A stretch of DNA of 64,000 nt. Source: Lota lota. Lineage: Eukaryota > Chordata > Actinopteri > Gadiformes > Lotidae. Made by a program: the position numbers and the translations under genes. The first letter of the stretch is position 1. Each line of letters starts with the position of its first letter. The notes under the pieces are model-generated. The model was not told the origin of the DNA. It saw nothing but the letters and a program-made list of their open reading frames with translations, and did not search any database. The stretch lies in NCBI GenBank assembly GCA_026745465.1, contig JACYXH010000572.1, forward strand, positions 468,501 to 532,500. Reading direction: 5' to 3'. This document shows, in pieces, positions 24,295 to 56,862 of the stretch.

Positions 24295-25296
24295 CATAAA
24301 CACAGACATAGATGTATATACATATTTTGCAGTCACCATTGTGTAAATCTATTATGAAACTACAGAACAACTGGGATTATTGCTCTTTTGACGTCATCCA
24401 AAAACAGTTTTTCCAAATAGTTAAGTATTTTTTTAGTTGTAAATATTGTATGTGACCATTTCTTGAAGGTGACATGAAAATAAAATGTATTTTTTATGTT
24501 AAGCTGACTTATTCCTTGCTTTGCTCAACATTCATTGAACAAAGCTAGAAGGAGCTCACAATCACCCATTTGAGATAAGCCTTGATCTCCACGTAAATAC
24601 AATTTAATTAATGTCAGTTTAGTTGCGTGGTAGTTATTACAGAATGTATTATATACTCTAGCTGGGGTTATAGATAAACCTGATTGCTTTGTTTTTCATG
24701 AGCTTAAGTTTCAAAACTTAACATTATTTATATTGAAATCCAATATGATGTAATAAATATCCGTTGGCGTGTGTAATATGAATGGTTCCCGGGTGCTGCA
24801 GTAAGTATCGACCCAGCGCCCAGCCAGTCTTCCACAGCTAGAGGGAGACAGTCTTTTCCTCTTCCCCACCTCGGTCACTCAGAGGAACGTCTTTGCCGAG
24901 TAGTCCTTGTTCGTAGGGTTTAATCAGTAAAATAAAAAATAACAGGCAGCGCCGTCCGCCGCTTTATTTTGCTGTGGCCAAATTCGCATCTGAAGGATTG
25001 CAATCCGACCACTTGGCTACGACATTGTTACTATCTGCGCCTTTCGACAGACAGAAAAAAAAAAAAACAGGCAACACCCGAGTTTAGCTACAATGTGTTA
25101 CTGAGTATCACCGCAACCAAGCGAACTCGTGTGAGACACCATCGTAGGCAGCTGTTATGGGCTGAAGCCCGTCTCTACAACTAAATCAATGGAGGTCGGG
25201 ATTTGGTACACGCATCCTTAATAAAGTCAACATCGCGGATATGGAATGGTGCATGCCAGTGCCCCAAGTTTACAGCCTCTGAAGAGCAGCGAGATA
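24295..25296. other. med28 3' UTR and intergenic region before klhl2 (synteny junction)
   Basis: After the med28 polyadenylation signal no coding exon is seen. This is where the human 4p15-like block ends and the 4q32-like block begins. The last few hundred bases should hold the klhl2 promoter and leader. Confidence 0.55.
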
Positions 25297-25651
25297 ATGG
25301 ACATTCACCCTCTGTAAGTCACAAGAGTGTTGACGTTTCATAGTCTCTGGCTGAGTGACGATGCCGCATTGACAGAGCAGCAGGGCTGTACACTGTTCAT
25401 GAGCATGACAATTAAGTTCCCTGGCCGCCAGATGTCTAGTAGTTTGTATTGCAGATCGTTGTGGGTTATGTATCTTATGTAGGCTACATACGAGTGTTTT
25501 TGTGTGTGTATTCATTTCCGCAATTGTGTTGCCCAACCGGTCTCAATATAATTTGTAGGTTACGGAAAGTGGGATAATGTAGAGGTGAATACTGTACATG
25601 GGCATACCATAATTTCGTAACCGAGCTCAAAGTGATTTATTTAATGAGTTA

Positions 25652-25716
<65 letters not shown>

Positions 25717-27082
25717 TGAGCGGGGCTAGAGAATGTTTTGTGGTGGTGTGTTTTGTGATTTTTCTTTGTCCCTGTTAGCTGTAGTAGACTTTGTCCACAT
25801 CCTTTGGACAAAGAGGATGGCATAGAGAAGCAAGGTCCTGTCACTCTCAACCCCAGGCACATGCGAAAGGCCTTCAAAGTTATGAATGAGCTACGCAGGT
25901 AACACACTGTTTCTGTTGTCTTTGTTTAATACCCCAAACAGGCTCTGTTTAATAACCAGCCAACGATTGCAAAACTTTTGTATTCCGATTTAATTTTTGT
26001 TTTTATATTTTTTTTGTACTTTGAATACTTTTGTGCCTTTCTTCCCAACGCTAGTCAGAGTCTGCTGTGCGATGTGACCATAGTAGCGGAGGACGTAGAG
26101 ATAACTGCTCACAGGGTGGTTCTGGCAGCTGGGAGCCCCTATTTCCATGCTATGTTCACAGGTATGAGAACCAAGACATGAATGCTAGCTTTTATTTTGT
26201 GCTCTACACCTGTGATTCATGTTGTCAGAATCACAGCCGCTGCCTGTGATTTGTGATTCCCTGTATATGATTCCTGTATAAATTCCCACGGATTATACAA
26301 AAGCACAGCCTCTTAACATGTGTGTCTGCAGGGGAAATGGCAGAGAGCAGGGCAAAGCGTGTGAGGATCAAAGAGATGGGAGGCTGGACACTGGGCCTGC
26401 TCATCGACTACATCTACACAGCGGAGATACAAGTCACGGAGGACAATGTGCAGGTACGCACATGCAGCCTACGCAATGATGGTATAAGACCAACCTTTCA
26501 GTCCCAAGCGAAACCTACCTGGATGTGATTAGGAAAAAGTATGTGTTACGTCACCTGAATGAATTAACTCAAAATGTTTATTCAAATGTACCAGGGATAA
26601 AACCAGCTTACTACACCTGTGTGCATCACTGACTCTGCATACAGGCAAATCTCAGCTTCGACTACACAGTGGATACACTGGCGCATTAGGTTGCCCCATT
26701 TTGGACTACATTCACAAGTAAAAAAACATAACATTTGGAAAAGATACATGATTAAACATGCATTATAGTTAAATGACAGACAACGCATAAAATCACAGTG
26801 TTAGTATTACCCTATCTTCCAGCAAGTCTCCAGAGTTTTGACACCTCATCAAGAACGCGTTGTTTGTCCCACGCATTTGGCCGTCGCCCAAATATTCCCG
26901 TCTGGGATTAATAAAGTACATCTTCACTTTATCCTACTTTATCAACGGTCAACCATCAACAACTTTGGTTCAGACACCCCTCTAGTTTCACTCACCAACA
27001 ACCTAGATTCTCCAGTTATAGTCCCAGACTGCCACCAAAGGTGTGGCTTCATGCATGAAACCTCAAGGCGTTTTTTTATGAC

Positions 27083-27154
<72 letters not shown>

Positions 27155-30100
27155 GTCTGTGCACGTACGGATGCGGCCCCAGGCATTGCTTCCTGCCGCA
27201 GGTCTGCTGCAACTGAGCGAGGTGAAGAAGGCCTGCTGTGACTTCCTTAGCTCCCAGCTCCACCCCTCCAACTGTCTGGGGATTCGGGCCTTCGCCGACC
27301 TGCACGCCTGCTGCCAGCTCCTCACGCAGGCCAACAGTTACGCAGGTGAGTGTGGGTGTAATGGAGAGACTACCATACATTGGACAGGGCAGGGTAGGGT
27401 CATTGGTTAGGGTTTTTGGAATCCAAGTTTAAAGGTTTTGGGTTCGAACCCCGATCCCTGAGCATGCAGGTAGACCCGCCTACCTGCTCATTTGTATAAC
27501 TGGTTTTGGATAAAAGTGTCTGCTAAAAGAAAATGACTCAATGGTAGTAAACAATGTAAATGCACCATGTAGGTTTTTCCTTATGACATTGTGTGTGTAC
27601 ACTTTAGCAGACAAATAAATTAACAAGTTGGGTCACAGGGTGGCGAGAGAGAGAGAGAGGTGAGGTAGAGTGACATAGGAGATTACAGTGCTTTTGGTTT
27701 CTGTGGACAGAGCAACACTTCCCCGAGGTTGTGGGCAGTGAAGAGTTCCTGAACCTGGGCATGGAACAGGTGTCCAGCCTCATCGCCAGCGACAAGCTCA
27801 CCATTCCCACTGAGGAGAAGGTAGGAGCAGGACACATCCCATTGCATACAAGCCTATACAATATCTTCCATACATGAATTAAATAAGATGGCACTTTATT
27901 GATCCCCGACCCGATAACCGGGTGCCCTAGCAGGAGGTACAGGACAGTTATAGTAAAAATTAAAACAATAGAATGACAAGCAATTCTTCATAAGCAAAAT
28001 AAATAATAAGCACATGCAATAAGAATAGTAGAATTGTGGATTATCTACGATATACATTTTTTTTAAATGGTTTTCCGTTAATGGAACTCAAATCAGTGAT
28101 TGCTTTAAATTGTGTTTATTTGCATGGTTGTTTTAGGTTTTTGAAGCGGTTATTGCTTGGGTCAATCATGACAAAGATGTTCGTCAGGAACACTTGGCTC
28201 AACTCATGGAGCATGTGCGCCTGCCGTTGCTCTCCAGAGAATATCTGGTGCAGGTCAGTGTGTGTGGGTGTTGTTTGATTTGTTTTTATTACAATTTTGG
28301 GGGTATTTTTTGTTTCAAGATTCAGCGTCAACTCAACTGTATTGTAGTAAAGACACTACTTTGACGGTTGACAGCTTATTGCTGCTCTTCCTACTTGGAA
28401 AAAAACCACACACACCATTTTCTGGCAAGTTCTATCAATGCAATATACAGGTATATTTAGCTTATATTGATGTTCAATATTATCATTCATTCGAGTTTTG
28501 TATCGTAATATCTTGAAAACAAATCAATATGTCAGAACGTACTTTCTGTGGTCATACTTCATTCTGTACTTATGTTTTCTATCGTTTTCTATCAAAATGC
28601 TCACTTTAATGGCGGTGTCTATTCTCTCCTTAATATGTCCTATGCTAGAGGGTTGAGGAGGAGTCTCTGGTGAAGAACAGCAGTGCGTGTAAAGACTACC
28701 TGATTGAGGCCATGAAGTACCACCTGCTGCCAGCTGACCAGAGGGCCCTGATGAAGACCGCACGGACACAAATGAGGACCCCAGCCTGCTGCCCTAAGGT
28801 ATGCCTGCCATAAAACAGGGCAATACGTGCATGAGCTGCAGTGTTATTTTATTTCTGCATAAATCTTTGAAATCAGCCTTCCTTTTTCTTTGTTTTCATG
28901 GTGTATTCATGTTTCTATTGGTTCTAGGTGATGGTTGTAGTTGGGGGCCAGGCTCCCAAGGCTATCCGGAGCGTTGAATGCTATGACTTTGAGGAGCAGC
29001 GGTGGTACCAGGTGGCTGAACTACCAACCAGGAGGTGCAGAGCAGGTATGACACCCGATGACACAACATGATACAACCAATGAAACAATGAACCAATGAG
29101 CTCTTCTTCAGGGTTACTTTAACTTTGAAGCGTTGCATTCACTTTTTACACTTTGTTTATGTATTAATCTGGTGGTTTAGACATAAGCATCACAAACCGC
29201 TGTTGATAGTACCTTGTTCTTTGTACACGTGCATAGCAAATAGTTGTTTGAATCGTGTCTATATGAGTTTTGCCGTTCTTCTGCGTAACGTCCCATGTCT
29301 CTCTCCGTAGGCGTGGTGTACGTGGGCGGATGCGTGTACGCGGTGGGAGGCTTCAACGGTTCTTTGCGCGTGCGGACGGTGGACTGCTACGACCCGGCCG
29401 CGGACCGCTGGACCTGCGTGAGCAGCATGCAGGACCGCCGCTCCACGCTGGGCGCCGCTGTGCTCAGTGGACTGCTCTACGCCGTGGGGGGCTTTGACGG
29501 AAGCACTGGTAGGCCCGCGCCCTGGGTGTTCACAAAGAGGCTTTGTTACCGTAACCGTGGAAGCTTAAACTTGCATGGCAGCGGTTGTGAGTGGATTTAA
29601 ACCTATGATCTGTAAGGGATGAACGGGCCGCCTTCGGTCACTGTTTTGCTTTCCATTGTAAAAATATGGAAAGAAAAATATGAAGAAAAACTATTAGCAT
29701 ATTATCTGTATTTGTCATTGTTTGTTTTGGCCTTACATTTCAATGGCTCACCAAATACTATTGCCTTTTCTTTCACAGCTTGATCCACAATGTGATATAT
29801 GTTAGTTTCAACTCTTAACGATCCAGATTGATAATAATATACATATTTTACATTTTCTGAAAGAAAATTCTTCCAAGGTGGTGCAAGGGTACCCCCAGTA
29901 ACGCATGCCTGTGCTGTCCTCAGGGCTGTCCACGGTGGAGGCATACAACTCCAAAACGGACGAGTGGTTCCACGTTTTGCCCATGAGTACCCGGAGGAGC
30001 AGTGTTGGCGTGGGCGTCGTCAACGGTGATTACAGTAACTTTTTATAGATTAGAAATGACTAGGTCAAAGAAACGCCCTGTTTGTTTTGTGTCACTTACT

Positions 30101-31524
30101 CCGGGGGATGGGATCGTCTAGACGGGGTTAAGGTTCTGGGTTCGAACCCCATTGTCAGCAGTGTAACGCCCTCCCTAACCTTGTACTTTCTTCTTAATGA
30201 AAAGTTGCATTGGATGAACGTCATCTTTGGTTTCTATGTGTTAACGTTGACGTTTTTGTGTTTAATACGATTGTTTTCCCAGGGATTCTGTATGCAGTGG
30301 GAGGCTATGACGGGGCCACCAGACAGTGTCTGAGTACAGTAGAGGCCTACAATCCAAACAGCAATGCATGGAGCTACATCTCTGAGATGGGCACCCGGCG
30401 GAGCGGGGCAGGTATGAGTGTGTGTATATATCGGTATATCTACATGTTAATATCACAGTAGCAAAGTAAAAAGGTTGTCAGAGTACACGTTTTCCGCAAT
30501 AAAAAAATTCAGGCAGAGAGGATAATTTGAAGATAATCGATAATTAATGAACATCGTTGAATAGGTGGAACACAGAGCAAACGCACTAGTCCATTTGAAC
30601 CGGCACGAAAAGGTCTGTTTTATTTTCATGAGATGACTATAAAAGTGCTCTTGACCTCTGACCCTCCAGGCGTGGGCGTGTTGAAGGGGCTGCTGTATGC
30701 CGTGGGGGGTCACGACGGCCCACTGGTGAGGAAGAGCTGCGAGGTTTACGACCCAGCCACCAACGGCTGGCGCCAGGTGGCCGACATGAACATGTGTCGC
30801 CGCAACGCAGGTGAGAGCGGCCGTGACGGCGAGCCTTGTGGAAGAATAAACAACCCACCAACCAATGAACATCCTTCCTTGTCTAGGAGGAAAATCATAA
30901 GTGCGTGTATGTGTGTGTGCCTGTATGTCCGTCCGTCCGTCCAGGCGTGTGTATGGTGAACAACTTGCTGTATGTGGTGGGCGGGGACGACGGCAGCTGT
31001 AACCTTGCGTCCGTGGAGTTCTACAACCCTGCCTCAGACAAGTGGACTCTACTGGCTGCCTGCATGAGCACCGGACGCAGCTATGCAGGTTTGTGTGTGT
31101 AAACATCCCGCCTGTTGTAATGGCCATTGTTAATGCAGTAGAGATTGTGCAGTATTTTTACTTCTACACACACACAGTGTGTGTGTGTGTTTGTGTTTAT
31201 TACATTTCGTTCATAGTGAATATTTTCCAAACTTTTGTGCATAAAAAAAGGTAAAGGTACTTAAAAATAATATCTGAACTCGAAATTTCTAAAGAATAAA
31301 TTTAAGAATAAAAAAATCTCTCTATAACTCTGTTTACTCTGGTCCACATTGGGAAAATCCTCAGAAACTGAAATAGCTATAACTAAAACTGTAGCTACAA
31401 CTCAAGCCACTAGAGGTTGCCAATGGGAAAACGTACATAGTGCAGGTTGAAGTACGGACAAGCTTAACCCCTAGCTACATGTTATTGTTTGCCAGGAGTG
31501 ACGGTGATCGACAAGCCCTTATGA
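25297..31524 (+). CDS. klhl2: Kelch-like protein 2 (Klhl2, Mayven)
   Basis: KLHL2 is a Cullin-3 substrate adaptor (WNK kinases) and actin-binding protein. Fifteen coding exons join in phase: 25297-25313, 25779-25898, 26055-26161, 26332-26453, 27183-27345, 27711-27820, 28137-28253, 28649-28798, 28928-29045, 29311-29508, 29924-30025, 30283-30411, 30670-30810, 30945-31088 and 31496-31524. They total 1767 nt (588 residues; human 593). The BTB domain starts near residue 46 ([20 protein letters not shown]), then BACK ([37 protein letters not shown]). Six Kelch repeats from about residue 303 carry the GG-Y-W pattern ([53 protein letters not shown]). The end VTVIDKPL and the BTB sequence favour KLHL2 over the close paralogue KLHL3. 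The 17-nt first coding exon is the least certain part. Confidence 0.95.
25656..25714. repeat. (GT)n microsatellite in klhl2 intron 1
   Basis: A pure GT run of about 29 units, about 65 bases upstream of the exon 2 acceptor. Confidence 0.95.
26825..26945 (+). mobile_element. LINE-like 3' tail remnant in klhl2 intron 4
   Basis: CGTCTGGGATTAATAAAGTA is typical of the 3' tails of fish LINE-derived repeats. A related opposite-strand tail (CACTTTATTGATCCCCG) is at about 27892-27910. Family and limits are not resolved. Confidence 0.4.
27083..27160. repeat. (CTGT)n tetranucleotide repeat in klhl2 intron 4
   Basis: About 19 tandem units of CTGT with one CTAT variant near the end. It lies about 22 bases before the exon 5 acceptor. 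Confidence 0.95.
27385..27535 (+). mobile_element. tRNA-derived SINE remnant in klhl2 intron 5
   Basis: It has an A-box-like TCATTGGTTAGGG and a B-box GGGTTCGAACCCC, then a tail with GGATAAAAGTGTCTGCTAAA, a motif common in fish SINE tails. Confidence 0.65.
30100..30190 (+). mobile_element. tRNA-derived SINE remnant in klhl2 intron 11
   Basis: The head resembles the SINE at 27385 and has the same B-box GGGTTCGAACCCC. The flanking sequence is diverged or truncated. Confidence 0.6.
31258..31455 (+). repeat. Dispersed repeat in klhl2 intron 14
   Basis: It shares blocks in the same order with 38505-38815: TCTGAACTCGAAATTTC at the left, and GCTACAACTCAAGCCACTAG and GGGAAAACGTACATAGTGCA at the right. 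This is an interspersed element of unknown family. Confidence 0.7.
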
Positions 31525-33200
<1,676 letters not shown>

Positions 33201-33443
33201 TTAAACTTGTCAAAGTATGCCTCTTTAAATTTAGCAAAAACATTAAAACGTTTTAACAATGAGTTGTAATCATTACTGTTATTGCTAGTGTATTATTGGT
33301 GAAATATAATTATATTAATATGTTACTTTCACAATTGTGACACCTACATCTATGAGTCAATGCAAAGTCCTGGAACCACCTTATTCCTAACGCGATATAT
33401 TCAATACAACGTTATGAAGTTATGAAAGCTCACCACAGCTTTG

Positions 33444-33554
33444 ATTGGTCGTTGCTGTAGAAACTCTCCGTCTCACTATCATCAGTCCATTCCGTTGGCC
33501 AATCACATTGCGCGCTCTGTCCATTGACGTCAGTCTCATGTCTTCTCCGCCAAT
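33444..33554 (+). promoter_or_regulatory. msmo1 proximal promoter: CCAAT boxes and a CRE
   Basis: An inverted CCAAT (ATTGG, 33444-33448), two direct CCAAT boxes (33499-33503 and 33550-33554) and a perfect TGACGTCA cAMP response element (33525-33532) cluster just before the presumed msmo1 exon 1. NF-Y and CREB sites beside SREBP sites are the known pattern in cholesterol-synthesis promoters. Only a weak SRE-like TCACCACAG is visible (about 33430-33438). Confidence 0.55.
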
Positions 33555-33594
33555 CAGAACATAGACTGCCACTGTACTTCACTCGTTCGGCAGT

Positions 33595-38402
<4,808 letters not shown>

Positions 38403-39890
38403 ACCACCTGAACCCAGGTTCAGGAGACCCTGAATTGACACTGATGGGACACGATTTAGCGTTGGTTTATATCGACACTGTAACTTTTCTCCATTTACTC
38501 CATTATAAAATACCTGAACTAGAAATTTCCTAAAAGATAATACATGTCCATCCATGAGTCAATCCATCCAGGGAATTTTCTCTAAATAGTTATATAGTTT
38601 GAGGGGTTTGGGGTTTTAATAAGGTAATGTAAAAAACATGCCAGTGTTCCCTGGCTGGAAGACATGCTGGCAGAATATGTTTGCATTGATTTCCTTAGTA
38701 AATTACTTTACGTCATTCAGAAAAGGCAACATTTTCAGACGACAGCTAGCGAGAGCTACAACTCACGCCACTAGAAGTTGCTACTGGGAAAACGTACATA
38801 GTGCAGGTTTAAATGCAGATCAAGTGCTGTTCTTCAGTTGAATCCAGCTGTGTCGTAGCTGTTTTACGACATGCAGCTTGGTCTCTGTGCCTTTTTCTCA
38901 CTCAAAAGAGTGAGGCTACGCCTATCTCGATTTAATAAAATACAATCAGCATGGTCTGTGTTTATTGGTTTGGTTTGCTGTATCATTTGAACAAATCAAA
39001 ATAGTCTACAATATAAATATGTATGCTGTGTATATTTGGGCTACCTAGCTCTTGTTCGATCTGCCGAACCCTTCAAAATACCTCACCCCTCTCTTCTGAG
39101 AACATCTAACAAACTGACTTGTGCACTTCGTTGTTTCTAGCCTTTGTGCTGAATTTTGAACGATGAACTGCATTTCTGAGTTGTAAATATCACTTGATTA
39201 CCATTGATAATAAAATAAAGAAATCTAATCTATACTAATCTTGGTTCTGATTAATTTAGCCACTCATTTCTTTGCAACTAGCTCCCAATTTTGATTCGAT
39301 GCTTTTGATTGTTGTGTGTGCCTCACTTGGAAGTCGCTTTAGAAATAATAGTCTGCTCAATGATTATTTGTAAATATTTCTCATGCTGTTGCATATACAG
39401 ACACCTTTGCAATGAATCAGGATGAGTGTGCGGTTTAGTAACATGACACAGCTGTCTATAGCATGCTATATCAGAGCATACATTTGAAGTAAAAACAAGC
39501 GTTGGAGATGAATACCAACGGTCGGTGTGAAAAGTGGTGGCTTTTAGTGCCACATAGTGAAAGGTGTAAGTGTTTCAGGCCTTTATAAAAAAGAGTGTTT
39601 GTCTCTTTTGTATTTATTTTTCCATTTTCAATTTCGAATATATATATATACATATTTTGCGACTTTACATGAATGGGCCTATATATGGGGAATCCCGGCG
39701 TACATACTCGTCTGGTCCTTCCCTTGCCCCCGCCACAATACAAACACGAAACGAATGTGTTAATGCGATGTGCCGTGCACGAACAGCATCTTGAGCCTGA
39801 CTGAGCTGTGGCCGCGCCCCTGAAGCAGCTCTCATCCAACCCGAGCATCCGACGCACGACGAATCCCAAGTAGAAGAGAGGGCGGGAGGC
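38403..39890 (+). other. msmo1 3' UTR and cpe upstream region
   Basis: This holds the msmo1 3' UTR (polyadenylation candidates near 38934 and 39209) and a dispersed repeat copy at 38505-38815. No coding exon was recognised. Confidence 0.55.
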
Positions 39891-40103
39891 GCGTGCGCTC
39901 AGGTACAAAAGCATCACGGAAAGCGCGCGCGAGAGAGAGCGAGAGAGAGAGAGACAAGAGCGAGAGAGAGACTAGAGCGAGCGAGGTAGACGCTGAGATA
40001 TTTATATCAGAAGCGAGTGCTGCGGAAAAGAGATAAGGCTTGGGACAGAGTCGCGGACGCCACGCTAACAGTGCAAAAAAAGAAAGACATTTGACATATC
40101 AAG
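39891..40103 (+). promoter_or_regulatory. cpe promoter edge and GA-rich 5' leader
   Basis: CpG-containing GCGCGCGAGAGAGAGCGAGA sequence and further GA arrays (about 39925-39985) precede the cpe ATG by roughly 120-180 bases. This is probably the untranslated leader; the start site is not resolved. Confidence 0.45.
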
Positions 40104-53966
<13,863 letters not shown>

Positions 53967-54594
53967 ACACCACCACCTGATCTGGGACCATTCATAAATC
54001 ATTGTGATATATTTAAAACATTACATGTGCCCGTCCACTGTAAAGAAAATATTGTTTTGGATCGTTTTAGTTAATTTGATTCTCTTTTAAATCATTATTT
54101 TTTGTTGAAGAGTTAGAATTGTTTATCGCCGTAATTCTTTGCCTCACACTCTCGCCGTAGATCTGACGGATGTCCTGCCGACACGCACACACGCACGCAC
54201 ACATACGTTCACGCACACATACCTTCACGCACAAGCGTATTACTACACAAACATGCACTCTCGCACACACACTGACACGCAAACACGAACAGGTAAACAG
54301 GAAAACATATGCATGCAAACACTGACAGACATGGGAGAAATTTTACAGAAGGTGGGGGCTTGGTGTGGGTGAGGTCACTGTTAATTAATTGTGCTATTCG
54401 TCATACATGATGTGTTCATGACGTGATCCCAACAACACTTCACTCTTTATTTTGCTGGTGACTAATGTAAGTATGGATGTAACGGACAGAGTTGGCTCAT
54501 GCACCACTGTCCATAATTGATGTTTTTTCCTAAAGGTCTCATTATTTCAAGCTTTACACACCCACACACACACACACACATGGCCAGGCACACA

Positions 54595-54634
<40 letters not shown>

Positions 54635-56775
54635 TGAATACATGTGCAAACGCACACACGCCTGCACAAGCACAAATACACATACCCAATCCCAATAATC
54701 AGAACCATAAGAATCTCTCTTTCTTCCTCATAATCTTGCTCTTATACCTGTGTATTCCTGTGATTTGTAAAGGAAACATTAAGCTCTGGTACTGAGATTG
54801 TCAGGGAGGTTACAACTCAATATAAAATCACTGTTAACAAACTAAAAGCTTGATTGTCATGTACCTACTTGGTGTCGAGGATTGTGTGTGTTTGTTATTT
54901 TTCATTGAATGCAAAACTGCTTTGATTTTAGTGGTAACATGAGTTATTATGATATATAAATATACTGTATTTATGGATTAGGTATATCAAGATGTTTGTT
55001 TTAAATGATTACCAAAAGAAGGCCTATCAACTATAATGACCCTGCTTATCGCGACAAACACACTGTACAAGGAAAACTGTAGACACATGGGGGATTATTG
55101 AAGAATGTTGGGGTGTCAACACCACAAATGATCTGGACTAAAGTGGACTGGGGAGATGGATAATATGGATAAGCACAGAGGATTTTTAATGAATGTATAG
55201 GTATAGAAACAGAAATGTAAAAGATGAAATATTTAAGATAACCAATAAAAACCCGTCTTTATGCTGTCAACCAGCGCATTGCCGTATCTTTTATCATTAT
55301 TCATTTATCCTTCATACATCATTACGAACATGCCTCATGCCAATCTACTCAATTGCAGTTGCATGCGTTTCACCACACTTTTAAATGAGGCCACAATTAG
55401 AAGAGGCACTAATCAGTTCAACTGGCGACAGCTGGTACGTCTGCCTGCTGCTTGTCTCTGGAAAACTGACCGGAAATGTTAAGAGACTCAGAACTCCCAT
55501 TTATAGATATTGTGTAAACTGCAAACGTCAGTTACTTACATTTGAAATTAACAGAGAACACAAGCGTGATTATTTACCACTTACACTAAACGTTATGGAT
55601 TCTGTTGAACAAATAAAGCATTGTGCTTAGCCAATGATATTATGTTGCATGGATGTTAGACTGAACAGCAAATTACTAACGGGATGGTATACAGGCATGG
55701 ATAATAAATGCCTGTTTTCAGGTAGGTATGACAAAGGTACAATTTATTTGGTAATTGTCACACTCAAAATGGCAGCCAGCTGTCTTGCCATTCCATTGGA
55801 GACAAATATATCAGGGCATCACTGCAAATTATTACTAATTAAAGTTTGTAAAGAAATAAAATCTATAATTTCACTTAATTTTACCTGACACAAAAACACA
55901 GACAGCAAGAGTGGCACTTTTACCCCAACTATGCGGTTGAATCAGCTGTTTTAGCATTAGCTGCTAACTCTGCAGATCAATGGTTCCCTGGCCTATTACT
56001 CATACTGGCCCTATTAGCATATTCTATTAGCATAACCTCATCGATACCATCGATCATTCTGCTCCATAACCAAGGTATAGTTGAACAGGGTACACTGAGC
56101 GGATTAAACAGGCTCCAAACAAGGATGCCATGGTAATTAGCCAAATTGGCAATGTTCACTCATTTTTATAAAACGATATCATATATAGTTTTATTAAAAT
56201 ACAATATGTTGCATTTTTCCTTAAAACAATATTATGAGTTTTTAAAATAACTACATATCTGCATTTAACTGTTGGTTATGTTGGAACGTATTTATGTTAA
56301 TTTCATAGACAGTGTTAAAATGAAGGGCCTTCACTTGTATGTGTTCCTGGTTAAGGATTGTGGGTTATGTTTAATTCACAGGAAAGGATCATATGTGATG
56401 CTTAAACATAACGAGAAAGAGAAAGACTAATATAAGACGTCTACATTATAGAAGTCTAAGTGTTGGTCTTTCTCTACTTGTTGCCCTCTGTGGCCTCTAG
56501 GGGGCAGTAGTGTGTTGATCAGCTGACAATTAGAAAAGAGAACTCAGAATGAGGCAGAGTAGGGCTACAGTCTGCTGCTCAACGTAAATGTGCTACAGGA
56601 ACAGACATTAACGGTTAAATGGCTGAGGTTAGAGGTGAAGTACTAGTGGTTCTGCTTCGGGTGGCTTCGTAAATATTCGGGATTAAGCTAATGGATTACT
56701 TTTCAATTCACAGCTTGTTTTCTCCTCGTCTTCTCACAGATGATCCTGCAGGGACACCTTTTACAAAGAAAGCCT

Positions 56776-56862
<87 letters not shown>

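Noticed and set aside
27385-30190. tRNA genes suggested by GGGTTCGAACCCC boxes
   Set aside because: No complete cloverleaf or acceptor stem was found around them; they fit SINE heads instead.
25297-31524. Assignment of the Kelch gene to klhl3
   Set aside because: The BTB sequence ([20 protein letters not shown], then [15 protein letters not shown]) and the VIDKPL end match KLHL2; msmo1 and cpe also neighbour KLHL2 in human.
55193-55888. Cluster of 60-84 codon plus-strand ORFs between cpe and tll1
   Set aside because: No similarity to a known family, no splice context and AT-rich composition; chance ORFs.
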